Shown piece by piece: positions 1-8,423 of a stretch of 14,022 nucleotides of DNA. This DNA comes from Alphaproteobacteria bacterium (GTDB lineage: Bacteria > Pseudomonadota > Alphaproteobacteria > UBA828), in contig JAPYQV010000026.1 in assembly GCA_029937205.1 (NCBI GenBank), forward strand, positions 1 through 14,022. Reading direction: 5' to 3'. Under the pieces are notes generated by a model that made no database searches, was not told the origin of the DNA, and was given only the letters and a program-made list of their open reading frames with translations. A program made the translations under genes and the position numbers. Positions within the stretch are counted from its first letter, which is position 1. Every line of letters begins with the position of its first letter.

Positions 1-327
1 GCGTTGGGCACCCATGGCGGAATCGCCGAACAATTCGACGCCGAAAAGCAGTACGAATGCGGCGGCGTAAATAAAATAAGCGGATTTGATCCAAAACCGG
101 ATATCCACCAGCGCGACAGTGAACATGATGACCAGGCCGACGCCGAATCGGATGATTTGAGGTGCCGCCCAAGGCTCCATGTTTCCGCCGGCTGCCGAAT
201 AGAGCATTGCGAATCCGACAAGTGCCGGGAGACAAATGAGTATTACCAAAACCAGGTTTATATGAAACACCCGGTGCATCAGGCTCATGCCCGTGCGGCC
301 ACCGTCGAAGCTGTCTTGCGCGGCCAT
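1..327 (-). CDS. rodA: RodA, peptidoglycan glycosyltransferase (SEDS family), N-terminal part
   Basis: The first 109 codons are present and the rest lies beyond the left edge. RodA is the SEDS-family membrane glycosyltransferase that polymerises lipid II for lateral wall growth in partnership with PBP2. The visible protein has a short polar N-terminus (starting MAAQDSFDGGRTG), then hydrophobic segments at about residues 22-47, 60-75 and 82-96, and ends in GDSAMGAQR, matching the conserved loop of RodA that is usually followed by W. The ATG at 325-327 lies two bases after the mrdA stop codon (TGA at 330-332), so translation is probably coupled to mrdA. The related FtsW is unlikely because the gene follows mreBCD and mrdA. 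Identity is firm although only about a quarter to a third of the usual length is visible. Confidence 0.93.
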   Translation of the reverse strand, partial: MAAQDSFDGGRTGMSLMHRVFHINLVLVILICLPALVGFAMLYSAAGGNMEPWAAPQIIRFGVGLVIMFTVALVDIRFWIKSAYFIYAAAFVLLFGVELFGDSAMGAQR

Positions 328-329
328 GC

Positions 330-2207
330 TCAGACCGCCGCCAGTTTATCGAGCACGATATTCTCATCGGGCCCGCGCCGCGCCGGGTCGCGGCGTTGAA
401 CTTCGCGCAGGATGTCGCGCGCAATCGGCGCCGCCGTTTTGGAGCCGCCGCCGCCATGTTCGACAATGATCGAGACCGCATAGCGCGGTGCCTCAACCGG
501 CGCGTAGCCGACAAAGAGTGCGTGGTCACGGTCCTTCCACGGCCGATCCTCATTCTTGCGAACGCCGCGCTCGCGTTCCGCCGTGGTGATGCGTTTTACC
601 TGTACGCTGCCGGTTTTGCCGGCCATGGCCATGCCCGGCTCCTCGATGCGGGCGCGGTACGCCGTGCCGCGCGGGCTGTTCGTGACATCCGCCATGCCCT
701 TCTGGACGATGGCGAGATGGGCCGCCGAAAGCCCCATGGACGGGAAGGGTTCGCGCTGGTCCGGCAGGCGTTGGCCCGAACGTCGTGTCTCGCGCACCAG
801 TTTGGGGAGGACAGCGATTCCGCCATTGGCAATTCGCGCTGTCATGACGGCAAGTTGCAGCGGCGTCGTCAGCAAGAAGCCCTGGCCGATGCCAATATTC
901 AGTGTCTCGCCCTTTTGCCAGGAAACGCCGTGTACCGCCAGTTTCCAGTCCCGTGTCGGCACCAGACCTTTGCGTTCGTACGGCAGCTCGACACCGAGCT
1001 TTTCACCGAATCCGAAGCGCCGCGCCATGACGGCGATGCCGTCGACGCCAACCCGTTTCGATACTTCGTAGAAATAGACATCGCAAGATTGGACGATGGC
1101 GGAGTTCATATTCATTCTGCCGTGCCCACCACGTTTCCAACAGTGGAACCGGCGATTTCCGAGCTCGGTATACCCCGGGCAAAATACGTCCTGTTTGGGG
1201 TTCATGACACCGCCGTCAAGCGCTGCCAATGCGACCATCATCTTGAACGTCGAGCCCGGCGAATATTGTCCCGAGATTGCCTTGTTGGTGAGCGGAAAGC
1301 GGGTATTGGCCATCAGCGCGTTCCATTCAGTATGACTGATACCGGTGGTGAAACTGTTGGGGTTAAAACTGGGCGCAGAAGCCATTGCCAGCAGTTCGCC
1401 CGAATGCACATCGATGACCACGGCCGCGGCACTTTCCCCTTTGATGCGGGCGTTGGCATATTCCTGCAGGCCCATGTCTATGGTGAGAATATGATCATCA
1501 CCCGGCTGGCCTTCATCGCGGCGCAATTCGCGAATGATGCGGCCGAAAGCATTGACCTCCACCTGGCGCGATCCCGCCTTGCCGCGTAGCGCTGTTTCGA
1601 ACATTTTCTCAGCACCATTCTTGCCGATTCGAAAGCCCGGAAGCGCGAGCACCGGGTCGCCCTCCAGTTCCTTCTCCGAGACGGCGCCGACATAGCCGAT
1701 AATATGCGCCGTCTCCTCACCGGCCAGATAGTGCCGGGTTTGTCCGACATCGATCATGGTGCCCGGCAATTCCGGTGCATTTACTTCAATCCGCGAGACC
1801 TCTTCCCAGGTCAGGTTCTCGCGCACGGTAATGGGGACAAAATTCCGTTTGCGACGCGCCTCGCGTAATATCCGCTCGCGGTCGTGTGCTTCTATGGGAA
1901 TAAGTTCGCCGAGCGCGGTCAGAGCGCGCTCCAATTCGCCAGCCTGCTCCGGCACGATGACCAGTCGGTAATTTAACTGATTGACCGCCAGCGGTTGACC
2001 AAAACGATCAAAGATGCGTCCGCGCGGCGGTGGTAATAGCTGCATGTTGATGCGATTGTCGTCCGCCAGGGTTTTGTAGCGGTCCGATTCAAGTACCTGC
2101 AATTGATACATGCGCCCGGCCAGGCCGGCGAGAAGAAGGGTTTGCGCGCCGCCGAGGATGATCGTGCGCCGGGTAAAGAGTTTGGTACGGCTGGCTTCGC
2201 CCTGCAT
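330..2207 (-). CDS. mrdA: Penicillin-binding protein 2, elongasome D,D-transpeptidase
   Basis: A class B penicillin-binding protein of 625 residues that cross-links peptidoglycan during rod elongation in the periplasm, paired with RodA. One N-terminal membrane segment is seen at residues 14-33. It is followed by PPRGRIFDRFGQ at 60-71, typical of the start of the PBP dimerisation domain. The transpeptidase domain carries all three active-site motifs: STFK with nucleophile Ser319, SCD at 374-376, and KTG at 531-533. The frame is open upstream to 2588, but that part overlaps mreD and lacks family similarity. The ATG at 2205-2207 gives the usual cytoplasmic stub (MQGEASRTK) and has a G-run seven bases upstream. 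The start is 20 bases after the mreD stop and rodA follows after two bases, so this is an operon member. Confidence 0.97.
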   Translation of the reverse strand: MQGEASRTKLFTRRTIILGGAQTLLLAGLAGRMYQLQVLESDRYKTLADDNRINMQLLPPPRGRIFDRFGQPLAVNQLNYRLVIVPEQAGELERALTALGELIPIEAHDRERILREARRKRNFVPITVRENLTWEEVSRIEVNAPELPGTMIDVGQTRHYLAGEETAHIIGYVGAVSEKELEGDPVLALPGFRIGKNGAEKMFETALRGKAGSRQVEVNAFGRIIRELRRDEGQPGDDHILTIDMGLQEYANARIKGESAAAVVIDVHSGELLAMASAPSFNPNSFTTGISHTEWNALMANTRFPLTNKAISGQYSPGSTFKMMVALAALDGGVMNPKQDVFCPGYTELGNRRFHCWKRGGHGRMNMNSAIVQSCDVYFYEVSKRVGVDGIAVMARRFGFGEKLGVELPYERKGLVPTRDWKLAVHGVSWQKGETLNIGIGQGFLLTTPLQLAVMTARIANGGIAVLPKLVRETRRSGQRLPDQREPFPSMGLSAAHLAIVQKGMADVTNSPRGTAYRARIEEPGMAMAGKTGSVQVKRITTAERERGVRKNEDRPWKDRDHALFVGYAPVEAPRYAVSIIVEHGGGGSKTAAPIARDILREVQRRDPARRGPDENIVLDKLAAV

Positions 2208-2227
2208 ATTAGTGCCCCCCAACACCA

Positions 2228-2746
2228 CTACGCGCCTCGGGCCATATGCCGGTGCAGGGCGCTCAACAGCACGCCAAACAGCGGATAGAGCAATATCGTC
2301 AGGACAGCCTGAATGACGAACGGCATCGGCGGGACAAGGGCATTGTAATATAGCGAGGCAATAATCCAGCTCACCAATGAAATCCCCGGCATGACCAGCG
2401 AGAAGCCCCACCACACCACCAGGAACGGCTTGCCGTGAAAAAAGGTGCGTTGCGAATTCAGAACGATCTGAACGAGCAAATAGACCAGCGCCGAAAGGCC
2501 AAGCGGCGCTCCCGTGAGGAGATCGAGCAACATGCCAAGACAGAATGTGGCGGCATAGGGCAGTTTGTCGGGCCGGTAGATACTCCAATAATAGATCGCC
2601 ATCGCCGTGAAGGCTGGCGTAACCGGGGCAAAACTCGGCAAATGCCAGGGCAGCGCGCTGGCCAGCACCATCAGCAATGTAAAGACAAACGGGGTCAGGC
2701 CGCGGAGCTGTAAATCGGTTCGCTCAACCCAGGTTGCCGCCCTCAT
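2228..2746 (-). CDS. mreD: MreD, rod shape-determining membrane protein
   Basis: A 172-residue, very hydrophobic protein with about five membrane segments: around residues 16-35, 40-52, 58-88 (probably two close helices), 100-125 and 132-160. MreD is an inner-membrane partner of MreC in the elongasome and has no known enzymatic activity. The sequence is poorly conserved in the family, so the call rests on size, topology and its place between mreC and mrdA. The frame is open further upstream inside mreC, but the ATG at 2744-2746 overlaps the mreC stop (ATGA arrangement). That is a typical translational-coupling junction and gives the expected start (MRAATWVERTD). No clear ribosome binding site is seen, consistent with coupling. 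Confidence 0.9.
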   Translation of the reverse strand: MRAATWVERTDLQLRGLTPFVFTLLMVLASALPWHLPSFAPVTPAFTAMAIYYWSIYRPDKLPYAATFCLGMLLDLLTGAPLGLSALVYLLVQIVLNSQRTFFHGKPFLVVWWGFSLVMPGISLVSWIIASLYYNALVPPMPFVIQAVLTILLYPLFGVLLSALHRHMARGA

Positions 2747-3624
2747 TTCAATTCGCCGATGCGCCCGGCGCGTTTCGATTCCGGCAGAAACCCGGGTAGG
2801 ATGTAATCGAGTACGGTGACATATTCGAGCCGGTCCCAATTGACATAAGGCTGCACCAGCGCCCGTTCCTCGCCAACCGAGGAAACGATGCCTACCGGCA
2901 GGCCGGGTGGGAATATGCCGCCCTGGCCGGAAGTGACGATCCGGTTGCCGACACTGACCCGAGCATCCACGGCAAGAAATTCCAGGCGGGGATGCGGCGT
3001 GTTGTCGCCCGCCAGTACGGCCCGTTCGCGACTGGATTCTACAACAACCGGAATGCGGGAGTTCAAATCCGTTAAAAGCAGAATGCGCGCGCTATGGCGG
3101 CCTGCCGATACGACGCGCCCGGTCAGGCCTTCACTGGTGATAACGGCCTGGCCTCTCCGGACATTATCTTGCGCGCCCGCGTTGATCAGCACCGTGCGGA
3201 CGAAGGGCCCGCCCGAATCGGAAATAACGCGCGCCGTGATAAAGCTGGCATCGGGATCCGGCACCGCGTGGAGAATCTGGCGAAGTTGCGCATTCTCTCG
3301 TGAAACATGCTCGGCCACTGCCTGCCATTTGAGCAATTGCGCATTTTGTTCTTCAAGCCGCGCATTTTCTTCATGCACATTCAACGCTGCGTCGATTTCC
3401 TCGACCAGGGAGGCGAAAGATGCAGCGGGATGGGAAAAGAACTCGAGAATGGGCGTGGCGGCGTCCCCGACCGCGCCGCGTAAGTTATCGACCAGCCGAG
3501 GCTCCGCCCGGCTGAGGATCATGATGGTGATTGCGGCGCCGACAAGAAGCACGAAGGCAAAGCGCTGAATCAGTGATTTCAGCGGCAGGGCCAATAACAG
3601 GGCGCGTCCGCGATAGGCCCGCAC
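2743..3624 (-). CDS. mreC: MreC, rod shape-determining protein
   Basis: A 293-residue bitopic protein that links MreB filaments in the cytoplasm to PBP2 in the periplasm. It has a basic N-terminus, one membrane helix at about residues 21-38, and a coiled-coil stretch at about 71-118 rich in Glu, Gln, Asn, Leu and Ala (for example EENARLEEQNAQLLKW). The beta-rich MreC domain follows, with typical strings such as VVSAGRHSARILLLTD and GNRIVTSGQGGIFPPGLPVG. The start codon is GTG at 3622-3624, supported by a near-perfect Shine-Dalgarno (GGAGGA) five bases upstream. The gene lies 56 bases after the mreB stop, and a strong hairpin occupies that gap. The stop overlaps the mreD start by four bases. 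Confidence 0.95.
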   Translation of the reverse strand: MRAYRGRALLLALPLKSLIQRFAFVLLVGAAITIMILSRAEPRLVDNLRGAVGDAATPILEFFSHPAASFASLVEEIDAALNVHEENARLEEQNAQLLKWQAVAEHVSRENAQLRQILHAVPDPDASFITARVISDSGGPFVRTVLINAGAQDNVRRGQAVITSEGLTGRVVSAGRHSARILLLTDLNSRIPVVVESSRERAVLAGDNTPHPRLEFLAVDARVSVGNRIVTSGQGGIFPPGLPVGIVSSVGEERALVQPYVNWDRLEYVTVLDYILPGFLPESKRAGRIGELK

Positions 3625-3629
3625 TTAGG

Positions 3630-3635
3630 TCCTCC
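3630..3635 (-). promoter_or_regulatory. Shine-Dalgarno site of mreC
   Basis: GGAGGA on the minus strand, five bases before the GTG at 3622-3624. It decides the non-ATG start of mreC. It lies six bases downstream of the hairpin at 3642-3664, so the hairpin and ribosome loading could interfere with each other. Confidence 0.8.
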
Positions 3636-3641
3636 AATATA

Positions 3642-3664
3642 CCGGTGCCGAGTGGCGGCACCGG
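3642..3664 (-). promoter_or_regulatory. Perfect 9-bp hairpin in the mreB-mreC gap
   Basis: On the minus strand CCGGTGCCG, a five-base loop (CCACT) and CGGCACCGG form a perfect G+C-rich stem, with one extra G-U pair possible at the base. The bases that follow (TATATTGG) are A/T-rich but not a real T-run, so a full rho-independent terminator is unlikely. A partial attenuator, an RNA processing or stability element, or a brake on mreC translation are all possible. The structure is seen directly; its function is inferred. Confidence 0.6.
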
Positions 3665-3680
3665 CCTTCCATATGAATCC

Positions 3681-4727
<1,047 letters not shown>

Positions 4728-4750
4728 TTACCGCCTATCGTTTGAGCCAA

Positions 4751-4787
4751 AATATCCCCACCACGTTGATACCATAACGCGGTGGGG
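4751..4787 (-). terminator. Rho-independent terminator of leuA
   Basis: On the minus strand CCCCACCGCGTT (4787-4776) pairs with AACGTGGTGGGG (4767-4756) across an eight-base loop. This gives a 12-bp stem with one G-T wobble. It is followed by ATATTTTGG, a short T-rich run. It lies 33 bases after the leuA stop and separates leucine biosynthesis from the cell-shape operon. The short T-run suggests some read-through into mreB is possible. Confidence 0.8.
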
Positions 4788-4819
4788 GTTTGCGTTTGCC
4801 ACGCCGCTGTCACGCTTTC

Positions 4820-6373
4820 TCAAGCCGTGAGCGCGGCGGGCGAAGATTTTTGCCGCTTCTTAACCAACAATTTGTTCAAGGCATGCACATAGGCGCGGGC
4901 AGAGGCCACCAGCGTGTCAATATGCGCGCCCTGGCCATTCACCAGTTTGCCGTCCTCCCTCAGGCGCACGGTCACTTCGGCTTGCGCGTCGGTACCTTCC
5001 GTAACGGCGTGTACCTGATAGAGCTGGAGTTCCGCCTCATGCGGGAATATTTCCTTGATCGCGTTGAACGTCGCATCCACCGGCCCGTTACCGCGCGCCG
5101 TCGAGGATATTTTTTCGCCATCGACTTCCAGCGTGAGCGTTGCCTCTTGCGGCCCGTCGGAGCCGCAATTAATGCCGAGGGACACAAAGCCGATCCGTTC
5201 GCTGGCCCGCCCGATCTCGTCATCGACCAGGGCGATGATATCTTCGTCGAAGATTTCCTTCTTGTGGTCGGCCAATTCCTTAAAGCGTGTGAAGGCCTCT
5301 AGAAGCGCGTTGTCGCCGAAATTGTCATAGCCCAATTCGCGCAACTTCTCGCGAAAGGCATGGCGTCCCGAATGCTTGCCCATGACCAATGTGGATTTCT
5401 TCAAGCCGACCGATTCCGGCGTCATGATCTCATAGGTCTCGGCATCCTTGAGAACACCGTCCTGATGAATGCCGGCCTCGTGAGCAAAGGCATTGGCGCC
5501 GACGATGGCTTTGTTGGGCTGTACCACGAAGCCGGTGATTTGCGACACCAACCGCGAGGCACGCATGATTTTCTCGGTGTGGATGCCGCTCTCGAGTTGC
5601 AACAGATCCTTGCGCGTGCGCATGGCCATGACAATTTCTTCCATGGCGGCATTGCCGGCGCGCTCGCCGAGGCCATTGATGGTGCACTCAACCTGGCGCG
5701 CGCCCGCTTTCAAGGCGGCCAGAGAGTTCGCCACCGCCAGGCCGAGATCGTTGTGGCAATGCACCGATACCACGGCCTTGTCGATATTCGGCACGCGGTT
5801 GAACAGCATGGCGATCAGCGCGGCATACTCGTCCGGCATGGTATAGCCGACCGTATCGGGAATATTGACCGTGGTGGCGCCGGCCTTAATGGCGGATTCG
5901 ACACAGCGGCAGAGGAAATCATGGTCGCTGCGTGTGCCGTCCTCGCTCGACCATTCCACATCGTCGGTGTAGTTGCGCGCCCGGCTGACGCTGTCGATGA
6001 CGGCGCTATGTACTTCGTCGGGCTCCATTTGCAGCTTCACCCGCATATGCAGCGGGCTCGTGGCGATGAAAGTGTGGATACGCTTTTGCTTGGCCGGCTC
6101 AAGCGCCGCCGCCGCGCGCTCGACATCCTTGCGCCCGGCCCGCGCCAGGCCGCATACGATGCTTTCGCGCACGATTTTTGATACTTCGTTGACTGCCTCG
6201 AAATCGCCATTGGAGGCGATCGGAAAACCAGCCTCAATAATATGAACGCCCAAATCTTCGAGCACTTCAGCGATGCGCAATTTTTCTTCGAGATTCATGG
6301 ATGCGCCGGGAGATTGCTCACCATCGCGCATTGTCGTGTCGAATATTCGAACCTGATTCTTGTCCTTGGTCAT
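4820..6373 (-). CDS. leuA: 2-isopropylmalate synthase
   Basis: A 517-residue cytoplasmic enzyme that condenses 2-ketoisovalerate with acetyl-CoA, the first committed step of leucine synthesis. The TIM-barrel domain starts at once (FDTTMRDGEQSPG, 11-23). The divalent metal ligands and catalytic Arg are in place: Arg16, Asp17, His205 and His207 in HCHNDLG, and Asn241 in NGLGERAGNAA. The C-terminal 130 or so residues form the leucine-binding regulatory domain, so leucine feedback inhibition is expected. Length matches the bacterial LeuA1 group. The frame stays open upstream to 6478, but the ATG at 6371-6373 has an AGGGGT site seven bases before it and gives the normal N-terminus (MTKDKNQVRIFD). 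The gene has a long structured upstream region and its own terminator, so it is probably a single-gene unit. Confidence 0.97.
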   Translation of the reverse strand: MTKDKNQVRIFDTTMRDGEQSPGASMNLEEKLRIAEVLEDLGVHIIEAGFPIASNGDFEAVNEVSKIVRESIVCGLARAGRKDVERAAAALEPAKQKRIHTFIATSPLHMRVKLQMEPDEVHSAVIDSVSRARNYTDDVEWSSEDGTRSDHDFLCRCVESAIKAGATTVNIPDTVGYTMPDEYAALIAMLFNRVPNIDKAVVSVHCHNDLGLAVANSLAALKAGARQVECTINGLGERAGNAAMEEIVMAMRTRKDLLQLESGIHTEKIMRASRLVSQITGFVVQPNKAIVGANAFAHEAGIHQDGVLKDAETYEIMTPESVGLKKSTLVMGKHSGRHAFREKLRELGYDNFGDNALLEAFTRFKELADHKKEIFDEDIIALVDDEIGRASERIGFVSLGINCGSDGPQEATLTLEVDGEKISSTARGNGPVDATFNAIKEIFPHEAELQLYQVHAVTEGTDAQAEVTVRLREDGKLVNGQGAHIDTLVASARAYVHALNKLLVKKRQKSSPAALTA

Positions 6374-6377
6374 GATC

Positions 6378-6386
6378 TTGACCCCT
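6378..6386 (-). promoter_or_regulatory. leuA ribosome binding site, able to pair with an upstream C-run
   Basis: Minus strand AGGGGTCAA, with the G-run about eight bases before the leuA ATG. It supports the 6373 start over in-frame upstream codons. The segment GGGGTCAA can pair (with one bulged T) with TTGCCCC at 6462-6456. That C-run otherwise forms the base of the inner hairpin, so masking and unmasking of the site is possible. Confidence 0.5.
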
Positions 6387-6391
6387 ATTGC

Positions 6392-6478
6392 TTGGTTTGC
6401 GACTGGGAAAACGAACGCACCCCAAACGGCAGCTGAGCTCTCAGCCTTACCGCTTGGGGCAAGTAAGTCGCAGACCAA
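6392..6478 (-). promoter_or_regulatory. Nested inverted repeats in the leuA leader, candidate cis-regulatory RNA
   Basis: On the minus strand the outer arms TTGGTCTGCGACT (6478-6466) and AGTCGCAAACCAA (6404-6392) are complementary at 12 of 13 positions. Between them lies a second hairpin at 6459-6420 whose arms begin CCCCAAGCGGTA and end TGCCGTTTGGGG. Inside this, GCTGA and TCAGC close a four-base loop, with a two-base AG bulge on the 5' side. Together this is about 29 bp of stem ending six bases before the leuA ribosome binding site. The single strand between the inner and outer 3' arms (TGCGTTCGTTTTCCC) is T-rich, so the inner hairpin could act as a terminator. The pairing is seen directly; regulation by leucine or another signal is inferred. 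Confidence 0.65.
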
Positions 6479-6495
6479 TCGAACCGCCGCAGATT

Positions 6496-6511
6496 ATTTC
6501 CGTACGGAAAT
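6496..6511. promoter_or_regulatory. Perfect 16-bp palindrome, candidate operator
   Basis: ATTTCCGTACGGAAAT is a perfect dyad, 123 bases upstream of the leuA ATG. Its size and symmetry fit the binding site of a dimeric DNA-binding protein. Its position downstream of the putative TATATA box would suit a roadblock repressor, or it may fold as part of the leader RNA. No regulator gene is present in the window and I cannot assign the site to a known regulon. Confidence 0.4.
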
Positions 6512-6830
6512 CCGCGCGCAATCGACCGCAAACGGTTGAGCCAATTGGCAAACCGATAGCTGTCATTCGATTGCTGGCGCCTCTTAACATCGTTAGGGTT
6601 GTTTCAACTTCTCCACACGGCATTGGTCGCACGCTTCCGCACGACATTCGCCGCCCAACCTATATAAAACAAGGTTAACGAAACGTGTAAGCGCGGATTC
6701 AGCCACGCAAACAGCTTCGAATCACGCTCAGGCAGCGAATCTCTTGAAAATTACGCCCATTCGGTCGCTCAGGGCAATGATTTTCTAACCGCCTCAAGCG
6801 CTTATTTGCATAATTCAACCCAATGCGGCA

Positions 6831-7886
<1,056 letters not shown>

Positions 7887-7890
<4 letters not shown>

Positions 7891-8393
7891 ATCGATTTTT
7901 TACCGCGCAACAAGGCGACGACGCCGGTACGCGACACTTCGGTGAGTCCGAGCGGTTCCATGAGACGAATGAAGGCATTGACCTTGCCTGGTTTGCCGGT
8001 CATTTCAAAAACGAAGGAATCACTTTCGCTGTCCACCACATGGGCGCGGAATATATCGGCGATGCGCAGCGATTCGACGCGCGGCTCGCCGCTGCCGGCA
8101 ACCTTAATCAGCGCCAGTTCGCGCTCGACATGGGGGCCTTCCTCGGTCAAGTCGCTCACCTGATGCACCGGCACCAGGCGATCCAATTGCGCTTTGATCT
8201 GTTCGATAATTATGCGCGGGCCGGAGGTGACAAGGTTGATGCGCGAGAGCGCCGCGCCTGATTCCACTTCAGCGACGGTGAGGCTCTCAATATTATAGCC
8301 GCGGCCCGAAAACAATCCGACGACACGCGCCAACACACCCGGTTCATTGTCGACCAACAGGGAGATCGTGTGTCTTTCTATGGGCTCAGCCAA
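7887..8393 (-). CDS. ilvN: Acetolactate synthase small (regulatory) subunit
   Basis: A 168-residue regulatory subunit that binds and activates IlvB and gives valine feedback inhibition. This size is the usual long form (IlvH-like). The N-terminal ACT domain is clear: HTISLLVDNEPGVLARVVGL at about 8-27, with the Gly-Val-Leu effector-site motif, then GRGYNIESLTV. The C-terminal half (ELALIKVAG, then KVNAFIRLMEPLG and VSRTGVVALLRG) is the second conserved domain. The start is taken as TTG at 8391-8393 because AGGAGGG sits seven bases upstream and the protein then begins just before the ACT domain. The gene lies 30 bases after ilvB and 36 before ilvC. The symbol ilvH is also used for this long form. 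Confidence 0.96.
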
Positions 8394-8400
8394 GGCCGCA

Positions 8401-8407
8401 CCCTCCT
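8401..8407 (-). promoter_or_regulatory. Strong Shine-Dalgarno site of ilvN deciding a TTG start
   Basis: AGGAGGG on the minus strand, seven bases before TTG at 8391-8393. No ATG or GTG is at the right spacing in this frame. A strong site paired with a weak start codon is a common way of setting expression of a regulatory subunit. Confidence 0.75.
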
Positions 8408-8423
8408 GAATGATATATTGCGT

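Larger units (their letters stand above)
6374..6830 (-). promoter_or_regulatory. 457-bp ilvC-leuA intergenic region with probable leuA promoter and leader
   Basis: No protein gene is convincing in this stretch. It contains, in transcription direction, about 150 bases after ilvC with no strong terminator; a -10-like TATATA (minus strand, 6666-6661) inside the inverted repeat AACCT-N10-AGGTT; a perfect palindrome at 6496-6511; nested inverted repeats at 6392-6478; and the leuA ribosome binding site. No good TTGACA-like -35 is seen at 16-18 bases from the TATATA; the best spaced hexamer, TTACAC, is poor. If transcription starts near 6653, the leuA leader is about 280 bases, much longer than needed for simple translation. 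The promoter is inferred. Confidence 0.5.

Noticed and set aside
396..1589. Long plus-strand open frame (about 397 codons) opposite mrdA
   Set aside because: It lies entirely antisense to a clearly real gene, its translation is Arg/His-rich with no domain features, and it reflects the codon bias of mrdA. The same applies to the plus-strand frames at 7161-8261 and 8979-9890.
2208..2588. N-terminal extension of PBP2 in the open mrdA frame
   Set aside because: It overlaps mreD in another frame, is unlike the PBP2 N-terminus, and the ATG at 2207 gives the normal cytoplasmic stub and membrane helix.
6374..6478. N-terminal extension of LeuA by 35 residues
   Set aside because: The frame is open and begins with a TTG, but it runs through the nested inverted repeats. 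The ATG at 6373 has a ribosome binding site and gives the family's usual N-terminus.
6755..6775. Terminator of ilvC
   Set aside because: GCCC and GGGC could pair across a 13-base loop before a short T-rich run, but four pairs with such a large loop are too weak to call. ilvC transcripts may end elsewhere or by Rho.
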